Made by a program: the position numbers and the translations under genes
From: Fidelibacterota bacterium
Lineage (GTDB): Bacteria > Fidelibacterota > UBA8477 > JABMPR01
NCBI GenBank assembly: GCA_024278595.1
Contig: JAJRSW010000099.1
Location: 69,573-133,572, forward strand
DNA: 64,000 bases
Direction of reading: 5' to 3'
Shown here: positions 20,501 through 27,689 of the stretch, piece after piece
Position numbering within the stretch: the stretch's first letter is position 1
Layout: each line of letters starts with the position of its first letter
Notes under the pieces: model-generated
Database searches by the model: none
Seen by the model: the letters and a program-made list of their open reading frames with translations, nothing else
What the model was told of the DNA's origin: nothing

Positions 20501-20664
20501 GAACGGTGGCAACACTCCTCGCCGATCAACACAGCGCCGGTCATTACACCATCCAGTGGAATGGGACCAATGCAGCCGGGGATATGGTGAGCACAGGGGT
20601 CTATTTTTGTCGGTTTCAGTCAGGGGATGATAGTCAAACGATCAAAATGGTTTACTTGAGATAA
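17521..20664 (+). pseudogene. Very large LamG/T9SS helical-toroid protein split by an in-frame stop
   Basis: One reading frame of 1048 codons interrupted only by TAA at 17719-17721 (codon 67). The N-terminal part (TTG start at 17521, GGGA at 17512-17515) has a signal peptide and ends EYLPL. After the stop the same frame continues WLHTNTVNYPENDGFGLHTV to the true end at 20664. Domains after the stop are a helical-toroid region (about 70-520), two PKD/Ig-like beta domains (about 540-740) and a LamG/concanavalin-like domain (about 745-940). A T9SS type A sorting domain with FPNPFNPQTT ends the protein. It would be a secreted glycan-active protein. The stop may be a real mutation, a sequencing error, or read through; the remainder could also start at GTG 17779 but would lack a signal peptide. 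Confidence 0.8.
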
Positions 20665-20673
20665 GGAAAAATT

Positions 20674-21753
20674 ATGGCTAAAGTAACGCTTAGAGGTATT
20701 AGTAAATCATTCGGTGATACTGAGATATTGCATCACATCGATCTGGACATCCATGATGGCGAATTCCTGGTATTGGTCGGACCATCCGGATGCGGGAAAT
20801 CCACCCTCCTCAGGATTATTGCCGGTCTTGAAGAAACCACACGTGGAGACATCTTCATTGGCGATGAAAGAGTGACTGATGTGGAACCAAAAAATCGTGA
20901 TATTGCCATGGTTTTCCAGAACTATGCTCTTTACCCCCATATGAGCGTCTATGACAATATGGGATTTGGTCTAAAACTAAAAAAAACGCCTGTGGCTGAG
21001 ATCAAGGATCGGGTAACCAAAGCAGCTGAGATCCTGGACATCACCGATTACTTAAAGCGTAGGCCTAAAGAACTTTCCGGTGGTCAACGGCAGCGGGTAG
21101 CAGTAGGTCGGGCAATTGTGCGCAACCCGGCGGTCTTCCTCTTTGATGAACCGCTGTCTAATCTCGACGCAAAATTACGGGTTCAAATGCGTACGGAGAT
21201 CAAGAAACTCCACGCCAAACTCAAGACCACCATGATCTATGTCACTCATGATCAGGTTGAAGCCATGACCATGGGCGACCGGATCGTTGTTATGAAGGAT
21301 GGAGATCTGATGCAATCGGAGGCTCCGCTGAAACTTTATAATGAACCGGCAAATAAGTTTGTCGCTGGCTTTATCGGTTCACCCTCGATGAATTTCCTGA
21401 ATGTAATGGTGGATTTGAAGGGCGGCGTCCAATTTTCAAATGACCATCTGGCTCTGAAATATCCTGCTGCTAAGCACCAGGGGCTACAGGCCTATTCAGG
21501 ACAAAATATCATTCTGGGGATTCGCCCGGAACATCTTGAATTGAGCTCACCTGGAGCGGGAATAGAGGCTCAGTTGGATGTCAGCGAGCTCATGGGGAGT
21601 GAATCATACCTGTATTCCTCCGTCGGTGATTCTCAAATTGTGGCTCGCGTTCAATCAACCCACCACCAAAAAGCAGGTGATGTACTGAACTTCACCGCTC
21701 GAATAGAAAATCTTCATTACTTTGATCTCGAAACTGGCGCCAGGATCGATTAA
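20674..21753 (+). CDS. MalK/UgpC-type sugar ABC transporter ATPase
   Basis: A 359-residue ATPase powering the permeases at 12.3-14.0 kb. It has Walker A GPSGCGKST (36-44), the Q-loop FQNYALYPHM, signature LSGGQRQRVAVGRAIVR, Walker B VFLFDEPLSNLD and the switch His in YVTHDQ. A C-terminal TOBE/regulatory domain follows (LGIRPEHLEL). AAGGA precedes the ATG. It is 9 nt after the end of the interrupted LamG gene and is the last gene of the second operon. Confidence 0.93.
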   Translation: MAKVTLRGISKSFGDTEILHHIDLDIHDGEFLVLVGPSGCGKSTLLRIIAGLEETTRGDIFIGDERVTDVEPKNRDIAMVFQNYALYPHMSVYDNMGFGLKLKKTPVAEIKDRVTKAAEILDITDYLKRRPKELSGGQRQRVAVGRAIVRNPAVFLFDEPLSNLDAKLRVQMRTEIKKLHAKLKTTMIYVTHDQVEAMTMGDRIVVMKDGDLMQSEAPLKLYNEPANKFVAGFIGSPSMNFLNVMVDLKGGVQFSNDHLALKYPAAKHQGLQAYSGQNIILGIRPEHLELSSPGAGIEAQLDVSELMGSESYLYSSVGDSQIVARVQSTHHQKAGDVLNFTARIENLHYFDLETGARID

Positions 21754-22046
21754 TTAGCGCAGGATCAGCTCTACGATTTGGACCAGATCCTGGACATTCA
21801 CCATACCATCCTCATTCACATCTGCTGCCAGGAGCATTTCTTCCGTTGGTTCTAAATATTCCAGGATGATATTGATCGTGAGCACGAGATCCATCATGTT
21901 GATAGCCCATTCTGATTTACATCGCCAGGTGTGATCCCAAAATATCCCTCCAGTGAAAAATCCCAGATTCCGCGGCCATAGGTGCCAAATTGCGCCGTCC
22001 CCAATCCATGAATATAATCAAACGTCCAGTAGCCCGCATATTTCAT
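21754..22046 (-). pseudogene. Fossil C-terminus of a BNR-repeat protein with dockerin-like domain
   Basis: Minus-strand remnant. From 22046 the frame reads MKYAGYWTFDYIHG...FGTYGRGIWDFSLEG, the usual last blade of a BNR/sortilin-type propeller, then GDVNQNG, the start of a dockerin calcium loop. At about 21907 the frame shifts by one base. The next frame continues INMMDLVLTINIIL...AADVNEDGMVNVQDLVQIVELILR and stops at 21754-21756. The two halves form a normal dockerin pair once a base is restored. No start, signal peptide or upstream blades are present, so it is a decayed tail of a secreted protein. Confidence 0.75.
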
Positions 22047-22049
22047 GAG
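22033..22049 (+). repeat. 17-bp inverted repeat, left copy
   Basis: CCCGCATATTTCATGAG is the exact reverse complement of the sequence at 22289-22305. It covers the MKYAG codons of the fossil on the minus strand. Confidence 0.7.
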
Positions 22050-22176
22050 GGTGTGCAAAAGAGGTTATATACTATTGTATCTATCAGGTTATAGAAATTT
22101 CAAGAAAACACACTGTGTACTCGACTTCATGCTGGCGCAGGAATCTTATTTTCTGACAAGGCGAGCGGATAAATCA

Positions 22177-22196
22177 CCCTTCGACCTGGCTCAGGG
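22177..22196. repeat. CCCTTCGAC...GCTCAGGG dispersed-repeat-like motif
   Basis: The sequence CCCTTCGACCTGGCTCAGGG resembles the CTTCGACAGGCTCAG-type motif scattered between genes in many environmental genomes. It lies in a gene-poor scar. Confidence 0.45.
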
Positions 22197-22288
22197 ACCA
22201 CCCGCAAGCGGTTGGTATGACCGCTGAGGACGGATTTAATCCGAACAACGCAGTCAGGAGATTAAAATAACCAGCCAGCTCGTGCTTA

Positions 22289-22305
22289 CTCATGAAATAT
22301 GCGGG
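22289..22305 (+). repeat. 17-bp inverted repeat, right copy
   Basis: CTCATGAAATATGCGGG exactly complements 22033-22049 in inverted orientation, 239 bp apart. It reads LMKYAG on the plus strand followed by a stop, as the left copy does on the minus strand. Confidence 0.7.
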
Positions 22306-22467
22306 GTAGGTCTGATCCGGTTCATTTTTGCAAGCGGGCTGATCTCTTTTGTAATAATATTTCTCCACTATCTGGTTGGATAATGGTAAACCAAGGGTTA
22401 ATTATTATCTGTCTGAGTAGGTAATATTCTATAATGTACAGAAATTAGATAAATAAAGAGGCCACTC

Positions 22468-25218
22468 ATGTTAAAGAAACTTATACTAATCAACTTAATT
22501 CCACTGGTCTTTATCCTGGCAATATCACCTGCTAAACCAGGAGTTGTCCCTTCTCAAAAAGTAAAGGACTTTAGCAGGATTGCAGCAGAAACCTACACTC
22601 AAGGTGGCCTGGTTGTAAAAATGCAGCGGATCAAACAAGCCAACATCCAGATCGCTGAGCATGGCAATCGTGAACTCAGGGAAGATGTATTTATGAGTTT
22701 TCCGGTTATCCTTGGTTCCTACACGGATTACAATGAACAGAATTCTGTAATTGATGACCTGCAGGCGGAATTATTTGACGGTCCCTGGCCCACCGTGACC
22801 ATGGCTGAACACTATACTGAGATGTCATATAGTCAATTTTATCTTTCTGGCACGGTCTACGGCTGGTATGAATTAAGTCAGACAGGGGCCTACTACGAAG
22901 GCTCCCAAACTGAACCCTACGACAATGGTTTTACAAATCCTCCTGGTGGTGTTGGTGATTTTTTGCAGGAAACTTTGCAATTAGCCGACCTTGAGATTGA
23001 CTTCTCTCAATACGACAACGATGGTCCCGACGGGGAAGCCAACTCAGGTGATGATGATGGTTTCGTCGATGCAGCCTTCTTTGTCCACTCCGGCAGCGGA
23101 GGCGAGTATGGGGGACCCTATATATGGTCCCATCGCTCAACTTACAGCAATTGGTGGGGCGGCCCGTTTTTGACCAATGACATGGGAGCAAATGGAACAG
23201 TTATTAAGGTAAACGATTATATCATGCAACCGGCCACTAACGGGAGTGGCGGGCTCATCGAGATCGGCGTATTTTCACATGAATTTGGCCATGCCATCGG
23301 TCTGCCCGATCTATATGATACGGACTATTCATCTGATGGTATTGGAGATTGGTGTCTCATGGGCGGTGGTTCCTGGTCCATGCCCTATAGTCCCACCCAT
23401 TTTTCAGCCTGGTGTAAAGAGATGCTGGGCTGGATCGTTCCTGTTATACCAGACAACAATATGGATGCAGTTCAGATTTTAAATGTCGAGGAAAATCCTT
23501 ACGTCCTGAAATTGTGGACCCATGGTGAGTTGGGGTCCTACTATTCCTATTATAGTCATGGCCAGGATGTGGGACGCGAATACTACCTCATTGAAAACCG
23601 TCAGCGTATTGGGACTGAACAGCATATCCCAGGTACTGGTATCGTTATCTGGCACATTGACAATACTCAATACCATAATTCAGATGAAACTCATCGGATG
23701 GTGGATGTTGTGGCCGCTGATGGAAATAGCAATGGTTCAAGTCCCGGCGATTCCTGGCCTGGAAGCACCAATAGTCGCCGTTTTGACTATGAAACCAACC
23801 CGCCAGCCATTGGTTGGGCTGGTGTCAATACTGAGGTCGCCCTGCTCAATATCTCTGATTCAGACTCAACCATGATGACCGACCTGGAAGTTTATGAGGT
23901 TAATCCTCATTTATATATTGCAGATATGCTGATCAATGACGCTAATGCTGATGGATTTCTATCCCCTGACGAAAGTGGTGAGATCTGGTTAGAGTTAGTC
24001 AACTATGGTGTTCAGGCCACCGGTGTAGTCGCCACCATGCTTGCCGTAGATGATGACGCTTTTAACTTCACCAATTCAGAGATCAGTTTTGAGGATATCC
24101 CATTTGATGCGACTATGCTGTCCGCTCTTCCATTTGAATTTAGCATGAGCTCCACCTTCGTGCCTGGCACAGTCAGTCTTCAAATTGCCCTGAGCAATCT
24201 GGAGGCTGAGGTCCCAGATACACTGTCCATTGAATTTGTAATCGGGGATCCGGAAGTGGCTCTGGTCGACTTCGATGGTGTTGTTTCGGGAGCGGGAGAT
24301 GTTCAGGAATACTTCCTGCGTGCTGTTGGTGATCTGGGTAAAGTATTTGCTGTTTGGGATGTGGCTCTGGATGGCTTGCCCAGCGCTGAATGGTTGCTGG
24401 CCAAATCCAAACTGATCTGGTTCACTGGTAATACTCAATCGCCACTTTCTCAGGAGGTGATCGACCGACTGTCAACTTACCAGGATGCCGGTGGTCGGCT
24501 TCTGCTCACCGGACAGGATCTGGCTGATGATGGTGAAGCGCAAGCAGCCTTTCTGGCCGAATACTGCGGGGCGGTCTATGATGAAACACTGACCAACCCG
24601 GTGTATGTATTTGGTGATACTCAACATGAGCTCATGTCGGCTACGGATCAGTACATCATTAATAATTATTTTGGTGCTGATAATCAGGTCAGCCCGGATA
24701 TCATTACCCGTCTCCCACATGCTAGCCCACTTTTCCGGTATCCTGTATTCAGCAATCGCCTGGCAGGTACTACAACCATTAGGAATAGCTACAAAACGGT
24801 CTTTATGGCCTTTGGTTTTGAGGCTCTGGCTCCGCTGGACGATGAGGGGTGGTGGATCCGGGCGGATCTCATGAACCGAATACTGGACTGGTTCGAGGCA
24901 GACTATGTTGGCATTGAGCCCGAGGGTCTGAATCTTCCCACGGAAGTAAGGATCACCAGTTTCTATCCTAATCCCTTCAACCCGACCATCACGATCAACT
25001 ATGTTTTGCCGGAGATGATGGATGTTGATCTGACGTTTTATGATATCAGCGGCCGGGAGGTGGCTCGGATAGACCATGGCCGGCAAACTGCTGGTCATCA
25101 CAGTCTGAAGTGGGGTGGTCGCAATAGTTCAGGTAGTTCTGTTAGTACCGGCGTGTATTTCGCTCGTCTTCAGGCGGCTGAGTTTAGTCAGACCATCAAA
25201 GTTGTTTATCTGCGGTAA
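22468..25218 (+). CDS. Secreted M6-family metalloprotease with T9SS sorting domain
   Basis: A 916-residue secreted zinc protease of the immune inhibitor A (M6) type. AAGAGG (22456-22461) precedes the ATG by 6 nt. After the signal peptide (LAISPAKPG) and a propeptide, the catalytic domain carries HEFGHAIGLPD (His271, Glu272, His275, Asp281) and the downstream GDWCLMGGGSW Met-turn-like segment. A beta-rich region follows. The tail contains FYPNPFNPTITINY, a T9SS type A sorting domain running to the end. It would digest extracellular protein. It stands alone with scars on both sides. Confidence 0.9.
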   Translation: MLKKLILINLIPLVFILAISPAKPGVVPSQKVKDFSRIAAETYTQGGLVVKMQRIKQANIQIAEHGNRELREDVFMSFPVILGSYTDYNEQNSVIDDLQAELFDGPWPTVTMAEHYTEMSYSQFYLSGTVYGWYELSQTGAYYEGSQTEPYDNGFTNPPGGVGDFLQETLQLADLEIDFSQYDNDGPDGEANSGDDDGFVDAAFFVHSGSGGEYGGPYIWSHRSTYSNWWGGPFLTNDMGANGTVIKVNDYIMQPATNGSGGLIEIGVFSHEFGHAIGLPDLYDTDYSSDGIGDWCLMGGGSWSMPYSPTHFSAWCKEMLGWIVPVIPDNNMDAVQILNVEENPYVLKLWTHGELGSYYSYYSHGQDVGREYYLIENRQRIGTEQHIPGTGIVIWHIDNTQYHNSDETHRMVDVVAADGNSNGSSPGDSWPGSTNSRRFDYETNPPAIGWAGVNTEVALLNISDSDSTMMTDLEVYEVNPHLYIADMLINDANADGFLSPDESGEIWLELVNYGVQATGVVATMLAVDDDAFNFTNSEISFEDIPFDATMLSALPFEFSMSSTFVPGTVSLQIALSNLEAEVPDTLSIEFVIGDPEVALVDFDGVVSGAGDVQEYFLRAVGDLGKVFAVWDVALDGLPSAEWLLAKSKLIWFTGNTQSPLSQEVIDRLSTYQDAGGRLLLTGQDLADDGEAQAAFLAEYCGAVYDETLTNPVYVFGDTQHELMSATDQYIINNYFGADNQVSPDIITRLPHASPLFRYPVFSNRLAGTTTIRNSYKTVFMAFGFEALAPLDDEGWWIRADLMNRILDWFEADYVGIEPEGLNLPTEVRITSFYPNPFNPTITINYVLPEMMDVDLTFYDISGREVARIDHGRQTAGHHSLKWGGRNSSGSSVSTGVYFARLQAAEFSQTIKVVYLR

Positions 25219-25263
25219 TAATTGATCAGGTACGCCTGAAAAACCATACACAGAGGTAGGTCA

Positions 25264-25476
25264 TCATCCCCCTACCGTAATTGGTGGGTACTTTAATTGA
25301 GGGCGTTGTGACCATGACCACCGTACTGGCAGGAACCACGTCCTCAGGTGCATAAATGGGGAAGGAACCTGATTCAAGCGGTGAGCAATTGGTATAAAAC
25401 CTTTAGCGTTGCGGAGACCCACACCGGTAAGGGCTGCCAGACCCGCCATCGCCTTGATAAATGCACGTCGATCCAT
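25264..25476 (-). pseudogene. Truncated protein with Tat signal (fragment)
   Basis: A 70-residue minus-strand fragment. It begins MDRRAFIKAMAGLAALTGVG, a twin-arginine-type signal (RR-x-F-I-K followed by a hydrophobic stretch). After about 27 residues the sequence loses any recognisable family and stops. Another frame of the same DNA reads PEDVVPASTVVMVTTP, so a frameshift is possible. It is most likely the 5' end of a deleted exported enzyme. Confidence 0.5.
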
Positions 25477-25491
25477 GGCTAGTTCCTGGTG

Positions 25492-26280
25492 CTAGATTCG
25501 AATAAATATTTTCCGGCGATAGAGCCAATAGGTCAAGCCCCAGAGCATGCCCCAGACCAAAAATGATTCTACAGTGAGGGTGAATTCTTTCGTAGTAAAA
25601 GCCAGGATACCATGAACAAAGGGGTGAATGATCTTCATAAACCAATCAGATCCGCCAGTTAAAGTAAATAAACAGATGGCCAGGGGATTCATCCCCACGA
25701 TAGCAAAAAATGCAGTCCCTTTACGCATTCCGCGAACATCGATCAACCAATAGAACAGAGCTAATGTTAGTAGTGCCCAACCTCCAGATGCGAATATGAA
25801 TGATGTGGTACAGATCCGTTTGACAATTGGGCTGATGGGATCCAGACCATAGCCAACCACCAGCATTCCCACCCCGGTCAAGGCAATAATCTTTATTTTA
25901 CTCTGCCAGTCACGCTTGCTCATGAGGATCATACCGGCTAGCACACCCCAGATGGTGTGTGCACTACTCGGGATGGCGTTAAAGGCTAGCCAATGACCAT
26001 TTGAAAGTTTCCCCATAAGTAGCATGTCGACCCAACTACCGAAATTGTGATCCGCTACAAAAGCCTGGTCATAACCAGCTATGGGCCAAGTCCTGAATAG
26101 GATCTCGGTGAACAACAGTAGACCAATGGAAATAGCAAACTGGATCTTCATATCCTTGCGCATGATCATGAAGGCGATGAGATAGGTGACTGAGAGTTGG
26201 GCCAGAACGTTCCACAGTTCAAAGGTAATCCGACCGGGTCCGATACAATAGATCACGGACTCCACCCGATTGGATGACAA
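25492..26280 (-). pseudogene. N-terminally truncated NagX/HGSNAT-like membrane acyltransferase
   Basis: A 262-residue polytopic membrane protein resembling the C-terminal two thirds of the DUF5009/heparan-alpha-glucosaminide N-acetyltransferase-like family. Marks are ELWNVLAQLSVTYLIAF, FNAIPSSAHTIWGVLAG, SPIVKRICTTSFIFASGGWALL and AFFAIVGMNPLAICLFT. The family's N-terminal helix region (RLxSLDxLRG-type start, about 100 residues) is missing. Its 5' end overlaps a plus-strand fragment that is also truncated, so a rearrangement cut it. The remaining frame is open, so decay may be recent. Confidence 0.65.
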
Positions 26281-26584
26281 ATTTATGGAATATCAGTTAC
26301 TGTCCAAGGAGCAGAACCAGTTGATCCACCGCTTCCATTCGCTGCCTGTCCGGATTGACCCGGAACAAATAGCACGAACGACCTGGTATTTAGAGTTCTT
26401 CATCCCCTTTGGCGTGCTGGCAGATTATATTGGTCCGCTTAGTGGGCTGGACAAACTTGAGTGGCGGGGAAACGTTTATAAGTGTGGTGATGACACCTCT
26501 CATCCCCACTGGGGATCTTGGGCACCTCTAACTAATTTAGAATTTCATGCTCCAGCGGATTTTGGATTGTTACAGTTCAGCTAA
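26270..26584 (+). pseudogene. C-terminal fragment of a CBM9-like carbohydrate-binding protein
   Basis: A 104-residue plus-strand fragment. YLEFFIPFGVLADYIGP and WRGNVYKCGDDTSHPHWGSWAPLTNLEFHAPADFGLLQF match the C-terminal half of family 9-like carbohydrate-binding proteins. The first ~110 residues usual for the family are absent. Its start overlaps the truncated acyltransferase on the other strand (26270-26280). Confidence 0.6.
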
Positions 26585-27013
26585 AGCACCAGTGAACCAA
26601 GCAAGTATAGGATAATTTCCAACCGTCCTGGCCACCTGCCTCTTATACCAATTTCAGTTCAAGATGCGCTGTGTAGATTCAAAATATTTTTCTTTTTTGC
26701 AAACTTCAAATATGAAGCATAGCGATAGCTATGGTGAGAATTTTAAGTGCTGCAAAAATGGAAAAGATGAAGAATATAGCGCGCATTCTGAAGTGAAACT
26801 GGTATTATTTAAACACCGGTGAGAATATGTATATTCCGACCCGTAAGTACTAATCCCCAAAATATATAAGAAATATACTCTCATAAATAATGGTTAACCC
26901 CAATAGACAAGAGCTGGATTTAGTCGAAGTTAATTGATGCCGAGACAATCTTTATGTGGGGTGGAAGTTATGAACTGAATCTATGGTGGCACAGCTATGA
27001 GAGGACCACAACA
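26585..27013. other. Intergenic region dominated by a palindromic element
   Basis: No gene is supported. The left part (26645-26805) is a palindromic repeat described separately. The right part is AT-rich (26806-27000) and could hold the promoter of the zinc-ribbon gene, although no clear -35/-10 pair is seen. Confidence 0.5.
26645..26805 (+). repeat. 161-bp palindromic element, copy 1
   Basis: It starts ATACCA and ends TGGTAT. The 25-bp ends are inverted repeats (ATACCAnTTTCA...ATGCGC pattern) with 4 mismatches. Inside, the arms continue to pair imperfectly around a central CATAGC-GATA-GCTATG hairpin (26718-26733). TTA lies on both outer sides if the ends are taken as TACCA/TGGTA. Its reverse complement aligns along its length with 30924-31103. 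Confidence 0.8.
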
Positions 27014-27487
27014 ATGAAACATAATTACTATCATTCGAAACATGCGAAATTTGGAGTTGAACTCCTGATCACTTTACTAATGGTATCAGGGGTCTTGCTC
27101 CTGTATACTGAACTTGAAATCCAAAAGATCATATTAAGTTTTACCGAATTTGTCAGATATGGAGTGAGTTCAATTGAATCCATAATATCTGCACTAATAA
27201 TTGACCCAATTGCTAATCTTGAATTTTCCGATGGGGTTGGCGTATTGATGCTGGCTATTTCATTCGTGCTCTTTGTCCGTCAATTTCGAGCTCGCCTGGT
27301 CAGCGCCTATTTTGATTCCAAGGCTTGCCCGGAGTGTGGTCATAAACTCCATCGCATCCATCGTACCCGATTTCAGCAAACGCTGAGCAGTTTTTTGATG
27401 CTGGACTCGGCTTTCTTTATTTGTGGTGATTGCGATCACAGCTGTGTACGATTCTTTAATCGCTCACCCCATCAACCTGCTGAGTAG
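27014..27487 (+). CDS. Two-helix membrane protein with zinc-ribbon-like Cys pairs
   Basis: A 157-residue protein of unknown function. I start at 27014 because GAGG at 27001-27004 is 9 nt upstream. Two predicted transmembrane segments (about 14-35 and 75-92) are followed by CPECGHKL and, about 30 residues later, CGDCDHSC, a four-cysteine zinc-ribbon-like arrangement, probably cytoplasmic. A hairpin terminator follows. It is the first gene of the segment enclosed by the two palindromic elements. Confidence 0.6.
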   Translation: MKHNYYHSKHAKFGVELLITLLMVSGVLLLYTELEIQKIILSFTEFVRYGVSSIESIISALIIDPIANLEFSDGVGVLMLAISFVLFVRQFRARLVSAYFDSKACPECGHKLHRIHRTRFQQTLSSFLMLDSAFFICGDCDHSCVRFFNRSPHQPAE

Positions 27488-27527
27488 CCCATCTCAGCAG
27501 ATAATTTTCATAGAGGTCTCTAGTCAA

Positions 27528-27560
27528 CATGAATCCGAATTCGTCCGGATTCATGGTTTT
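27528..27560 (+). terminator. Rho-independent terminator
   Basis: A perfect 10-bp stem, CATGAATCCG (27528-27537) with CGGATTCATG (27546-27555), has an 8-nt loop and is followed by TTTT (27557-27560). It lies 40 nt after the zinc-ribbon gene. Confidence 0.7.
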
Positions 27561-27689
27561 AAGATAACTATTTGCCATAATTCTTGCCCTGCAGGTGAAT
27601 TCTTGCAAGCCGCTGCATTATGCCTTAACTTTCTATCAGGCAATCCATTAGCTGAGTTCATTCATAAATCAATCGCTGATAGGTGGTAA

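Larger units (their letters stand above)
22050..22467. other. Non-coding scar between dockerin fossil and M6 protease
   Basis: No gene is supported here. It contains a dispersed-repeat-like motif at 22177-22196, the second arm of a 17-bp inverted repeat (22289-22305), a short palindrome CGGATTTAATCCG (22231-22243) and, close to the protease, TATAAT at 22430-22435 without a good -35 box. Confidence 0.5.

Noticed and set aside
27423..27689. An 88-residue plus-strand frame before the SLC13 gene
   Set aside because: It begins inside the zinc-ribbon gene in another frame and runs through a terminator hairpin; composition is not protein-like.
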